Assembly: GCF_027579695.1 (NCBI RefSeq)
Contig: NC_083569.1
Coordinates: 74,369,649-74,433,648, forward strand
Origin: Neoarius graeffei
Lineage: Eukaryota > Chordata > Actinopteri > Siluriformes > Ariidae
Length of the DNA stretch: 64,000 bases
Direction: 5' to 3'
Below are positions 43,012 through 54,021 of the stretch, piece by piece. Position 1 is the first letter of the stretch, and each line of letters starts with the position of its first letter. A program made the position numbers and the translations under genes. A model generated the notes under the pieces. It ran no database searches. It was not told the origin of the DNA and saw only the letters and a list, made by a program, of their open reading frames with translations.

Positions 43012-43984
43012 ATCACACATTATAACACTACATTAAAAAACAAAACACAAAAAGCACTTTAAGTGTAATTCTTAACCACTCAAAACAGCCAACGGTGTCA
43101 CAAGAGCACAGCATCCATTGATCCGGAGAGGCATTAAAAGATTAAAGGTTTATCATCTGCCTGTGGTGGAGACAGTGGTCTCGAGTCATTAGCGTCATTA
43201 GTATTACGCTGATCCCATCAATAACAGCTTGGTTGAGCAATCTTTCTCCCAGGGGACTGCTCCGGGAGTGGGAATTGGCATGCCAGCTTAGAGCCTGACC
43301 CCCTGGAGCTCCCAATCTATTTGGCAACAACTTGAAAGACAGAGAGAAAGAACAAGCCCATCCCATGCCAGAGTTCAATGTAACTGTCAGGTTATTTACT
43401 CTGCGAGAGGTGTGTGGTGAGAAAGTAAATGCACCCTTTGGCTTTGGTTTGGAAAAGCTTGCCGACTTTGAGACTATCAGTGTTAAGGAATTGTTTTGAG
43501 TAGAAAAGATCACGTTGCCGTGTTGAGTGAGTCTTTAGATCTCCGAGTGTTAAAATGAAAGAAGGAGAAGTGTTGAAATGCCAATATGAATATAAGTAAA
43601 AGTGGCACACTATCACAGAGAGATATGAGAACAATTCACTGAATATTTCACAAGTGTGAAAGGATTAATCTCTCAGGGGGGCTATCAGTGTGTGAATACC
43701 TGGTGTGCGTTCATGGTGAGCCCGTTTGTTACAATAATGGAATGAGTTCCAGGTTCAGCCTGGGTGAAATTGTTCGCCGAGGTTTTCTAAGCTCTAATAA
43801 ATCGTTTTACACCTTCCATTAGCTCTTCTTTGCACGTTTAATGGAGCTCGATAGGTGTTAGAAATAATATGAGTTTCTACCAACCCTTAATCATGTCTTT
43901 CTTTTCTACTCATAGTATTGTAAAATTGCACCTATAATTACTCACTCATCACTTTCCATATTTCATAATAAATACATATATATT
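43012..43984. other. Unassigned sequence, downstream of the SERPINH1-like exon
   Basis: No repeat or exon was recognised. It lies between the RTE 3' end and the Crypton-like element. Confidence 0.4.
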
Positions 43985-44690
43985 TATTATATCCACATTC
44001 ACTGGATATGAGCAGTTGCGTGCTCTGATTGGCTACTCTACTGCTCAGCTATCAGCTCATATACCGTGAGTAGAGAAAAACAAAATGGTGGAGCGCATCA
44101 AGTCAGATACATCACTTTGTTATCAAGTATTTAAAAGAAACAGAAATAGCTAAATAAAATAATATAGTTTCTCTTCCCTCCCCCAATATCTCCTGTTCCA
44201 CACTCCAGCCCAGTCGGTGGTGGTAATGCACCTTTTAAGTTGGTTTGCCAACCGCCAAAAAAAGAAGAAAACAAAATGGCGGAGCATTTTGCTGAACCAA
44301 CCGAGGGCGAAATAAAAACTCTATTCAAAATGAAAACCCCCCAAAATACAAAAAAAGAAACAAAATATGGAATAAAAGTATTTGACGGGAAGAATGTCTT
44401 TTATTTTTGAAGAATTTCTATTTTAGCATTTTTCACAAATTGCTCCTGTCATTTCACTGGTTTCTTTACATACTAAGCGGAAATTATTTTGTCGGATGTT
44501 TCGTATCAAGTTTTTATTTATTGAATTTGCAAAAAATAAAAATGCCCTGTTTCTCAAAATCCAGTGAATGTGGATAGAATAAAACAGTTATTCCACTCAA
44601 TCTCGTCATACATGGATTATAGCCAACTCGGCGCTATGCTATCGGCTATCATCTCATGTACAACTTGATTTCGTGGAATATATACATATA
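43985..44690 (+). mobile_element. Crypton-like non-autonomous element, third copy
   Basis: Starts TTATATCCACATTCACTGGA and ends TTGATTTCGTGGAATATATA, colinear with 10793-11325 plus an internal insert (about 44100-44270). It ends about 110 bp from the stop codon of the SERPINH1-like exon, so it probably lies in or just past its 3' UTR. Confidence 0.55.
44276..44410 (+). CDS. Crypton-type recombinase N-terminal fragment, 44 residues
   Basis: ATG at 44276: MAEHFAEPTEGEIKTLFKMK, then TPQNTKKETKYGIKVFDG and a stop at 44410. NTKKxTKYGIKVF is the hallmark helix at the start of the DUF3504/Crypton recombinase core-binding region. This copy is unshifted and is the one that makes the other two interpretable. 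The catalytic Arg/Tyr domain is missing. Confidence 0.55.
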   Translation: MAEHFAEPTEGEIKTLFKMKTPQNTKKETKYGIKVFDGKNVFYF

Positions 44691-44799
44691 TTGTCACTGG
44701 ACAAATGGCTTATATGCCACGGTCTTTGATGAGCCATTTTCTTGCGTCAGTAAAAACTGAAGAGATATTCTAAAACAACATCCATACATCATCCGTCCT

Positions 44800-45096
44800 C
44801 TACAGCTCATCATGCAGCGCATCCCCTTCTGCCAGATCCAGGGCACCCAGCATCACCAGAGCTCCGGTGCTGTTATCCTTCACCAGGATAATGAAGGAAT
44901 GATCTGCGTAGAAAAGTTTGGGTTTCTCCACATGCTCTTCCTTGTCTACGCTGTCCTTAGTGCCTGAATCAGATTCCAGTTCCAGGGAAGCCCAATGACG
45001 AACATCCCCGAGATGAAGCTTTCCCTTCCCAAGCCCTGAGAAATCTGCCACTTTCTGGTCCCAGGCATCGACCACGCCCAGTGCGGCGAGCTGTTT
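44800..45096 (-). CDS. serpinh1: SERPINH1-like (HSP47) terminal exon
   Basis: The frame on the minus strand reads QLAALGVVDAWDQKVADFSG, then KGKLHLGDVRHWASLELESD, KPKLFYADHSFIILVKDNST and ends GDALHDEL. The last part of a serpin fold is clear: PKLFYADHxFIxLVxD is the C-terminal serpin signature, and the closing HDEL is an ER-retrieval tetrapeptide. HSP47 is the ER collagen chaperone and normally ends RDEL. The exon starts at 45096, after TTATTCATTTCTTCAG, a good acceptor, in phase with two leading bases. The acidic SDSGTKDSVDKEEHVE insert differs from the usual DTDGNPFD segment, so a divergent paralogue (serpinh1a-like) is more likely than the main collagen chaperone. Upstream exons should lie at higher coordinates but were not found in this window. 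Confidence 0.85.
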   Translation of the reverse strand, partial: KQLAALGVVDAWDQKVADFSGLGKGKLHLGDVRHWASLELESDSGTKDSVDKEEHVEKPKLFYADHSFIILVKDNSTGALVMLGALDLAEGDALHDEL

Positions 45097-46135
45097 CTGA
45101 AGAAATGAATAATACAGACAGAGAACAAAGGAAACAAAGATAGAGTGAGATATCGGCTCAGGCAGACCTTAGTGAAAGACGAATCAAAAGCCTTTGCCCC
45201 AAATTACCCAGTGCTAAAAGACTACCGAGTGCACGCAAAATGGTCCATATCAATTATGCAAAGAAAATTTAATTTAAAAAGCAGCTAAAGCATCAGCCAA
45301 GGGGTAATTCTACAGATGAAACATTTATGCCCCTCATGACAGTAAATGGTTTCATATAAAAGAAAAAAAAATCCACACAATTCTCCAGACAGATGAAATA
45401 AGCAAATGAAAATACACTCAGTGATACAATAAATCAATGACATTTCAAAGATTTGTTTTCGCTCTTCTATATTGTCTTTCATATCAGTGAAAGTGTGACA
45501 GATGCCCTTGATGGCAGTGTACAATTCACGCTGGCCAACAGCGGCTGAAGACGGCGGCAGGGGAAGAGTTGCTTATGAATAATTTAAAAACGATCCATCT
45601 GACCTCAGCCCTCCTTTGTTTTCCTTTCTGATATGAATTCAATAGGAAGAGGCTGCATGACAGGTAGTTTATATGCCTGCAGATGAGACCTGTTAGAAGC
45701 GACAGCCCACACAGAGTGTGTGTAGGAAGGATTGCGGGACACTATATGAAGATTAGCCCTCTCTCCAGTGTGGCCTTGAGTGGCATGCTGGTGTTGCATT
45801 GCTTCTCACAGCTTCAGCTTCATATTCAACTCGTCTATATCAGGTTCCCATAGTTCTCCAGTTTCCCCCAAAAGAACATGCTAGTCAGTGGACTGGCAAT
45901 GTTAAATTACCCTTAGATGTGAACGTGTATATGTGTGGTGTACAATGATCAACTGGCATCTCATTCAGCTTCCTTCCTCTCATCAATTTTCCCAGGATTC
46001 ACCCCGACCAGGATAAAGTGGAGGTTTCTGAAGATGAACGAATACCAGAATGTCAAGAACGTAGTAGCTCATCTGGTCTGTCATCAAAACAACCATGGCT
46101 ACCAAAACATCAAACAGAACTGAAAATGCGACAAT
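45097..46135 (-). other. Probable last intron of the SERPINH1-like gene
   Basis: Follows the acceptor at 45097. It contains no recognised exon. At about 45850-46040 a decayed SINE-like stretch is visible (AGTTTCCCCCAAAAGAACAT, GACCAGGATAAAGTGGAGG). Confidence 0.5.
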
Positions 46136-46675
46136 GTGAGCGAGGACCAACTAATTGTTTACAAAAAGGACTCAATTTTGTTCCCTGAGGGAAGATCGAC
46201 CCAAAACATCACTCAGAACTGAATTCGCATGAAAAATGAGAGATGAGATACAATTCTAGTCAGAAGAAAATGTAAGTCAACCTAATTAATTTGTTAGCAA
46301 AAAATTGACAATACAATCACCAAGTTTTGTGCAGAAGGTCAAGTTCTTTCAAGTAAAATGATCAGAACTGAAATCCATTGAGAACTGATGGAGGAGATAC
46401 AATTTAACTGAAAATAAACAAACAAATGACCAAGATTTGTTCCCCGAAGGAAGATCTACCCAAAACATCAATAAGAACTGAAATCGGGTGAGAAATGAGA
46501 GAGGAGATACAATTCTAATGAGAAGTCCCAAAATTCGTAAAGTCGACCTAATTAGCAGTTCGTTGGCAAAAATTTGACAATACAATGACCAAGTTTTGTG
46601 CAGAAGTACTGGTTCTTTCAAACAAAACAATCAGAACTGAAATCCATTGAGAACTGAGGAAGGAGACACAATTTA

Positions 46676-46985
46676 GGGCGGCACGGTGGTGTAGTGGTTA
46701 GCACTGTTGCCTCACAGCAAGAAGGTTCTGGGTTCGAGCCCAATGGCCGACGAGGGCCTTTCAGTGTGGAGCTTTCATGTTGTCCACATGGGTATGCTCC
46801 GGTTTCCCCCACAATCCAAAGGTTAGGTTAATTGGTGTGAATGGTTGTTTGTCTCTATGTATCAGCCCTGTGATGACCTGGCGACTTGTCCAGGGTGTAC
46901 CCCGCCTTTCGCCCGTAGTCAGCTGGGATAGGCTCCAGCTTGCTCGTGACCCTGCACAGGATAAGCGGCTACAGATGATGGATGG
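46676..46985 (+). mobile_element. SINE family A, shortened, inside the 260 bp repeat
   Basis: Starts GGGCGGCACGGTGGTGTAGT, ends CTACAGATGATGGATGGATG. At least 5 bp of target duplication (ATTTA at 46671-46675 and 46986-46990). Removing it restores ACAATTTAACTGAAAATAAA, exactly the sister repeat unit. It lacks about 60 bp of the middle. Confidence 0.92.
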
Positions 46986-47288
46986 ATGATTTAACTGAAA
47001 ATAAACAAAAGTTGGGAACAAATTGTTTGCAACAAGAAAATCAACAAAATGGCCAACTTTTGTTCCTCAAGAGAAGATCTACCCAAAGCATCGATCAGAA
47101 TTGGAATTGGATGAGAAATGAGAGAAGAGATAAAAAAAAAATTCTAGTGAGAGGCCTGGAAAATGCGTTAATTTGGCCTAATTACTAACTTTTTAGCAAA
47201 AAAAAAAAAAGATAAAAAAACCCAACCAAGTTTTGTGTGGCGTGATGAGTTCTTTCAAACAAAACAATCGGAACAGAAATCCGTAGAG

Positions 47289-48781
47289 CAGGGGTTTTCA
47301 AAGTGTGGGAGAGTCAGCCCCCCCTCGGAGAGCAAATAAACAACAGCGCCCCCCCTTACAATTTTTGTTGTTGCTATACTTAATGTTCCATTCGTATTTA
47401 AAAAAAATGGTTGTTGTACACATTATTTTTTTCTTTTTCACATTTTAAACATCTGTGCTTTTTAAAACATCTTGTTTTACACATTTTAAACATCTCATAG
47501 CATCGTTAGCTAGCACCTCTTGGCAGACAACACACTGTGGCAGTGGAGCATCTTCAGATCCAGTCCATGAAAATCCAAACTTTAAATAATCGTGGTCATA
47601 CTTCCTTCTTTTTTCAGTCCCCCAGGATTCCGCGGGCCTTTTTTGTGATTGTTGCGGGCTAAAATGTCTGATGTTGCGGGGGTTTCCAAAAAAAATTGCG
47701 ATGAAAGTTGCGGTGTTTAGGTTTTTGTTGTGATTACATTGCGGGAGGAAGTGAAAGTTGCGAGAAATTGTTGCGATTTTCTCTTTTTGTGATTAAAATT
47801 GAATGATACGTTAAATATTAAGTTATTACTGAAAAACTATTGATTAAAAAAAAGAAAGACACTGAGAAATGGTCCTATAAACAACTTTACCAATATAAAA
47901 GATTACCAGGACTACAAAAATGCAGAAAAATAGGCTTTACTTATCCAAATGCACCTGTTGGTTCAAAAGTTAAAGTGCATAGAACCTCACAGCACAACAT
48001 GAAGTTACCTTAAAATATAATATAAATGCCTCAGCTTTCATGTAAGAAAAAAAACTATTAATACTAGTACTGTGTGCAGGCAGTCTCTCCTGAAGACTAA
48101 ATTAAACAGTAATTATAAACTAATAAAATAAATGGCTCAGGCTTCATAGAAGAAAAAAAAACAATTTGAACAGAATCTCACAGTATGATGCTGAAGCTGC
48201 CTAAACAATGGAAAATAAAATACCATTTTGGCAAAAATGTTGGCATCCATTAATTTCTTGTATTAAGTAAAAAAAAAATAAAGTGCACACAGTCCTTCAC
48301 TGTAAACATAATACACTTTCAGCAACAGAATTTAAGCCGACATAAACACTGACTCGCACATCATGCAATGTTGCCAGATACTGCTGATGTTTTCCATTCC
48401 AAAATATGTTCAAAACCCGTCAAAATGCACTTGAAACCGCCAATCTGGCAACACTGCGTGCATGCTGCTTCTCTTGAACATAGACATCCGGAAGTAAGGC
48501 GGAAGGTAGTTTGTCGATGTCACCTCAAGACAACGCCAACGATTGGTCAAATTTGCGGGAAAGTTGCGGTGATTGGATATAATTGCAACACCGCCCTGAA
48601 TTCGCGGGGATTGGTTGAATTTGCGCTGAAGTTGCAAATCGCAACATCCTGGAGGCTCTGTTTTTTTGCTTGGCCGTCTCCTCACTCCCTGTAGCTTCAG
48701 GTACTAAAAATCGATCCATTTTTTCTCTCACGTTGCGCCCCCCCCTGAAGAACTCTGCACCCCACACTTTGAAAAGCCCTG
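47289..48781. mobile_element. Non-autonomous hAT-like element
   Basis: Ends CAGGGGTTTTCAAAGTGTGG on the left and CAGGGCTTTTCAAAGTGTGG as the complement on the right. Flanks share TAGAG. It interrupts the 260 bp tandem repeat, which shows the empty site. No transposase frame. Confidence 0.85.
47618..48656. mobile_element. Possible element nested in the hAT-like element
   Basis: CCCCCAGGATTCCGCGGG at 47619 and the complement CCTCCAGGATGTTGCG at 48656 are inverted, and both flanks contain repeated TTGCGGG/TTGCGAT motifs. The interior is AT-rich without coding. Ends are short, so this is tentative. Confidence 0.4.
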
Positions 48782-48830
48782 CTAGAGAATGACAGAGGAG
48801 ATACGATTTAACTGAATTGTGAACGACGGC

Positions 48831-49781
48831 CGTGACGCTCATAGGCCAGATGAGCTAAAAATGCACTGTGGCCCAAACATGGTGCTTGAAATTATTCCTA
48901 TGGTTATGGCTTGCTGTACACGAATGTGCAATCCTTGTGTTAGATAGGCATCATTTAACAGCTTACGAAAAAAAAAAAAACCAAAAACCTTGGAGCTGGG
49001 ATTAACAGCTCTACCGTGGTGATTTAAATGAAGCGGACATAACCGTGCTGGCATTATGCCAGGAGAGACGCGTTGATAATGAGAGAAAGGACAGAAAGGC
49101 AGTGACAATCCTTGTCACCTGTGTAGCATGGTCCAACCCACCACAACTCTCCAGGTTCACAACTTCTCTCCCACTCACACAGCCACCACTCTAATGCACT
49201 TTTATTGTCCTCATCTATTATTCTTCCTCCCTCCACTTCATCATTGTCTCTGTCTGTACCTCTACCACCTCTGGAGCATGCTCATCCCTCATCTGCCCTA
49301 TTGCACTCACTGCATCCTCCCCTTTCCCATGCGCTGCTCATTTCTCACACTTGCCTTTTCTCACTTTAACCTGCATGTCATTCTTTCATCCCTTCCACCT
49401 TTCCTTGTCCTCGCTTCAACCACCACCTACATAAGCTCTGTCCTTCTGCCTGCAGAAACTCAAGTCGTAACTGCTCTAAAGTCACCTAGTTCCTCCAATT
49501 TAATATTCTCCAGATGCAGAAAAGTAACTTTCGCAGGAAGATGAAAGGGGGTTTTGTGGGCTGATTTTCTCTCCTGCACTCCAATCTTGGCCCATGAAGA
49601 CCTCGACTGCATGTCCTTGCTACAATAGTGCTGCTGACAGCAACTAGAAATGTGCAACGTTATTAGATATCCCCATCCCCAAGCTTGTGTGATGCCAGAT
49701 TTTATAAACACAGCTTTTCTTTTTGTTGGATGCAAAAGTGATGAAGAGTCACTTAATTTTTTCAAAACAACCTGTGCTGAA
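48831..49781. other. Unassigned sequence
   Basis: A CT-rich stretch (about 49190-49450) gives a 138-codon frame of low complexity with no domain. No repeat recognised. Confidence 0.4.
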
Positions 49782-50101
49782 GGGCGGCATGGTGGTGTAG
49801 TGGTTAGCGCTGTCGCCTCACAGCAAGAAGGTCCTGGGTTCGAGCCCCAGGTCTGGCGAGGGCCTTTCTGTGTGGAGTTTGCATGTTCTCTCTGGGTGCT
49901 CCGGTTTCCCCCAAAGACATGCAGGTTAGGTTAACTGGTGACTCTAAAGTGAGTGTGAATGGTTGTCTGTGTGTCAGCCCTGTGATGACCTGGTGACTTG
50001 TCCAGGGTGTACCCCGCCTTTTGCCCGTAGTCAGCTGGGATAGGCTCCAGCTTGCCTGCGACCCTGTAGAAGGATAAAGCGGCTAGAGATAATGAGATGA
50101 G
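49782..50101 (+). mobile_element. SINE family A, with internal deletions
   Basis: Target duplication of 13 bp with one mismatch (AACCTGTGCTGAA at 49769-49781, AACCCGTGCTGAA at 50102-50114). Lacks short segments around CCGTGTCCGCGTGG and ATTGACCGTAGG. Confidence 0.93.
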
Positions 50102-50280
50102 AACCCGTGCTGAAATAATAACCCCTTTTACGTATACTGTTCAGGGCGGGAATCTTACGCCTTTATTCCACCTCGTGTTCTGTATAAAACGTACAATTGT
50201 GGAACAGGGGGTCTGCGGTGTTCCGTTTCCGAGCCGGAACGATTGGTAGTAACAGAGCCGGAATCGACGTCTGTGTAAAA

Positions 50281-50637
50281 GGGCAGCATGGTGGTGTAGT
50301 GGTTGCCTCACAGCAAGAAGGTTCTGGGTTCGAGCCCAGCGGCCAGCGGGGGCCTTTCTGTGTGGAGTTTGCATGTTCTCCCCGTGTCTGCGTGGGTTTC
50401 CTCTCCCACTTGCCAAGGACATGCGGTTAGGTTAATATGGGACGGCCTTGGACTGAGGTGCCCTTGAGTGAGGCACCTAACTCCCAACTGCTCCATGGGT
50501 GCTGTTAGCACAGCTGCCCACTGCTCTGGGTATGTGTGTATGCTCATTGCTCACTGCTTCAGATGGGTTAAATGCAGAGAGGAATTTCACAAGTGTGTGA
50601 TGAATAAAGTTGCTGTTCTTCTTCTTCTTCTTCTTCT
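50281..50637 (+). mobile_element. SINE family B (same head, different tail)
   Basis: The head GGGCAGCATGGTGGTGTAGT to GTTTCCTC is family A-like, but after the ACATGCGGTTAGGTTAA join the tail is unrelated: GGCACCTAACTCCCAACTGC, CACTGCTCTGGGTATGTGTG, GATGGGTTAAATGCAGAGAG, then (CTT)n. The target duplication TAAAAG (about 50276-50281 and 50637-50642) is short. Removing the SINE restores GTGTAAAAGGAACAGCC. Confidence 0.88.
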
Positions 50638-50839
50638 AAAAGGAACAGCCGACATGGCGGAACAGGGGTGTGATGTTTTTGACACTGACGTTCTTCTTTC
50701 CGAGACCAGCACGGATTCTGCCTCAAATCACTTCCTAATTCTCTTGACTTTCTCCTCCGACATATTTCTGATTGCACAAACATGTTGCAGACTTTTCTCC
50801 CCTCCGGCTTGACTAAAAGGACACAAATGTTATATACAG

Positions 50840-51088
50840 GGTGCTCCGGTTTCCCCCACAGTCCAAAGACATGCAGGTTAGGTTAACTGGTGACTCTAAA
50901 TTGACCGTAGGTGTGAATGTGAGTGTGAATGGTTGTCTGTGTCTATGTGTCAGCCCTGTGATGACCTGGCGACTTGTCCAGGGTGTACCCCGCCTTTCGC
51001 CCGTAGTCAGCTGGGATAGGCTCCAGCTTGCCTGCGACCCTGTAGAACAGGATAAAGCGGCTAGAGATAATGAGATGAGATGAGATGC
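50840..51088 (+). mobile_element. SINE family A, 5'-truncated
   Basis: Begins inside the body at GGTGCTCCGGTTTCCCCCAC and ends with the GATGA tail. A 9 bp duplication TATATACAG at 50831-50839 and 51089-51097 includes the first bases of the neighbouring Tc1-like element, so the SINE landed at that element's end. Confidence 0.93.
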
Positions 51089-51638
51089 TATATACAGTCC
51101 TGTGCAAAATTCTTAGGCACGTTTAATGAAATGCTGTCAACCAAAAATGGCTTAAAATATACTGAAATGAAATGTTTCAACATAAAAAAACTACTATAAA
51201 CAGCAGTAAGCCATAATAAATGAAACAAAGTCAATATTTGGTGTGAGACGACCCTTTGCTTTAAAGAATAAAATAGTAGTCTGAGGAACAGTGAGTGCAG
51301 TTTGATAAGGAAATGAGCTGTAGGTTTTACTGAGCATCTTACAGAACCAGCCACAGTTCTTCTGGACACTGTCACACTCGCTTCTTAAAGTGATTAACCA
51401 GGAAATTTTGAAACTACAGGGTTATGAAATGTCATCATTATACATTAATACAGGATGTTCTAGAGGAAAAAAAATCAGCAGACTTTAGCTTAAAAAATGT
51501 GTTCAAGTTGTAACATCAGTCCATTGGGCCATTTCCCCAGGCACGGCCACACTGGATTAGCCAGATACAGGGATGTACAGTATTAGGAGGTGAAAGTGAG
51601 TGTGGCACTGCGTCACGTAGGATTCCGCACGTCTTCTT

Positions 51639-51857
51639 CATTCCATCCTGGATCCAAGACGTTTGGCCGAGTGGCTTCATCAAGTAAAGTGAGAAAACTT
51701 TACTCCTGGAAAAAGCAGCAGATTGTGCAGTGAGCATTTTACAGAAGATTGTTTTGTGGAGGACTTGTATGAAAAAAAAAATCACTGGGAAGAAGCGAGA
51801 CACGAGAAGCCAGGCGTGATCCCGACTTTGTTTCACCACAAAACACTGCCGTGTCAA
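51639..51857 (+). pseudogene. THAP-domain pseudogene
   Basis: In one frame: HSILDPRRLAEWLHQVK, a TGA at 51690, then ENFTPGKSSRLCSEHFTEDC, FVEDLYEKKNH and KPGVIPTLF. The invariant Trp, the CSEHF zinc-ligand region and the final IPTLF box are all recognisable. The N-terminal cysteine pair is lost to a frameshift before 51639 and the TGA replaces an Arg-type codon. It is a dead THAP domain inside the Tc1-like element. Confidence 0.75.
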
Positions 51858-52337
51858 GCATCAAACACATGGAAGATAAGCAGGGAAATATATATATTTT
51901 TAAACTAAACAGGCAATAAACTAGCCACGACTTTATTCTGATTCCTTTTCTAATCCTGCATTGCCATAATTTTTGTGTAGAAATGCAAACAAATTGACCA
52001 AGAAGTCACGCTAGACCATAACATTATATTATAGTCTCATATAGGATGCACTTGTACACCTCCGCTGTGCTCAAGGAAAATGACATCATGCACGATGGAG
52101 TTATGGCGGCCTCCCTGACAAAAAAATAGTCTCGTCTATTTTTATCATTTTAGTGATTATATCATTAAGAACAAATTCAACATGCAGCTTTTTTTTTAAA
52201 TAAAGGGCAGACATAAAGACTGATGTTTAGCTCAATTTGTTTGTTTGCAAGCTATTTCCTTTAATTTTGCCCCATAACCCAAGAGCATTCACTATATTTT
52301 CTTTTTTAATCTGAAAAGTGGTCTCTGATGTAATATG

Positions 52338-52650
52338 AAGAAAGAAGAAGAAGCCTTTTTATTTGTCACATGCACACTCAAGCACAGTGAAATTCATCCT
52401 CTGTATTTAACCCATCTGAAGCAGTGAACACACAGAGCAATGGGCAGCCACACAAAGTGCCCAGGGAGCAGTCAGGGGTCAGGTACCTTGCTCAAGGGCA
52501 CCTCAGCCCAACCCACATGTCTTTGGAGGAAACCCACGCAGACAACATGCAAACTCCACACAGAAAGGCCCTCACCAACTGCTGGGTTCGAACCCAGAAC
52601 CTTCTTGCTGTGAGGCAACCGTGCTAACCACTACACCACCATGCTGCTCA
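52338..52650 (-). mobile_element. SINE family B, minus, diverged
   Basis: Begins with AAGAAGAAGAAG (the complement of the CTT tail), then TTTATTTGTCACATGCACAC and CCCATCTGAAGCAGTGAACA, and ends with CTAACCACTACACCACCATG. It is inside the Tc1-like element. No clear target duplication. Confidence 0.85.
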
Positions 52651-52822
52651 GGTACAAACTTTTTATTTCTGTAACATTTAATTGTGTGCTGGAAGACGAA
52701 CGTTTGGACTCTAAAATGTTTTTGTGCTGACTCGATAATGTAGAAGTTATAAAATAGAAATATATAACCAAGTTTGTCTGGAAAAAAAAATAGGGTGCCT
52801 AAGACTTTTACACAGTACTGTA

Positions 52823-53984
52823 TAATGAGGCTGTTACTTCCCTTAAATGTGAATTATTTAACAGAAGTGATTACACGTTGCATATGCTGCTCAGCAACTT
52901 TGCTTGTGTTTGAAGAGTGGTATAAATATGCACGGCTAACCAAAGCATGTCAACAACTCAGTTCACCTGCCGCTGTTTTGAAAGCAACGCCGCTATGATC
53001 GGGGTATTTCCAGCGCATAGATACGTCACTCTAGACACTGATGCTCTCGGGTGCAATGTAAAAACACACGCTTGCGCGACTTCATGCCAGCTTTATTCGA
53101 TTCAGTGTAAATCATTAAAGCTGGAATACTGAGGTGTCTTCTTTATGCCAGTATTACAGAATATCTATACACGATACACAATACACGGCCTAGTTAATAT
53201 TCAGCGAGAAAGTGCTATTGAGTGTTCAGTGCCACCACTGAAAACATTAGGGGTCTAGAGACGGTGATGGATCAGAGACAGATTTCCTACAGCTTCGGAC
53301 TGAGAAATGTGAGAAAAGTATATTCACTCCAGGCTACTGACAACAAAAAAGCCTGTTCCTACATTACATGGCCATTAGTTTGCAGCCACTTGATGCCAAC
53401 ACTATATAATTTTGCCCTATTCTGAGCAGTTAAGTGGATGCTAGTTCAACTTAAAAGGGCGTGCAAGCTTGAAGCTCTTGTTTGATATGTAATCTGTCAT
53501 GTTATGTAGTATTCTGAGGTGCAGTATCGTAAGTGTCAGCTTCAGCAATTTGGGGGAAAAATCACATTTCTTTGCATTTACATTCACCCTAATGGACTTA
53601 AAATGGTCAGAGTGCAGGAGGGAGAAATCAGGTGGCAACTAAAGGTGGTGTTTTTCACCAATTTCTAAAAAAAAAAAAAGATTGTGACGGCAATAAAAAA
53701 AAAATCATGATAATATGCCAGACGAAATTATACGGTACATACGTGTACTCTCAGCCTCAAGAGAAGTATAAACAGTTAGGGATAAAACAGGATAAGGCAC
53801 GCTGTTATAGGAAATTAGGACGGGGTGGTGCCCGTCTCGAAGCACAGCTGCTGTTACCACTCGGAAGGAGATTATTTTCTGAGAACTGAACATCCTGAAG
53901 TGTTTTATTACTCTTACTCCACAGTGATTGACTAACAATTTTGAATTTTATTAACAAACAAATGACGCAGGAATTTCAACTGTT
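52823..53984. other. Unassigned; contains a 50 bp duplicate
   Basis: At about 53170-53220 the sequence CACGGCCTAGTTAATATTCA with following GAGAAAGTGCTATT recurs at 58215-58260. Otherwise nothing recognised. Confidence 0.4.
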
Positions 53985-53990
53985 TAAGAA

Positions 53991-54021
<31 letters not shown>

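Larger units (their letters stand above)
46136..48830 (+). repeat. Tandem repeat of about 260 bp, interrupted
   Basis: The unit contains CCAAGTTTTGTGCAGAAG, TTCTTTCAAACAAAACAATC, AGAACTGAAATCCATTGAGA and AGGAGATACAATTTAACTGA. TTGTTCC marks units at about 46178, 46437 and 47060. The third unit is opened by a SINE (46676-46985), and the fourth by a hAT-like element (47289-48781), after which the unit resumes with AGAGAATGACAGAGGAGATAC. Confidence 0.85.
51093..52822. mobile_element. Tc1-like element with TCTTAGGCAC ends
   Basis: TA at 51093-51094 and 52821-52822. The left end TACAGTCCTGTGCAAAATTC and the complement of the right end, TACAGTACTGTGTAAAAGTC, then TTAGGCAC on both sides, form a clear TIR. 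A typical Tc1 transposase frame is not visible; the interior carries a THAP pseudogene and a SINE, so it is a composite or non-autonomous copy. Confidence 0.85.

Noticed and set aside
49128..49544. 138-codon frame
   Set aside because: Low-complexity CT-rich translation (many His, Leu, Pro, Ser) with no domain and no splice or repeat context.
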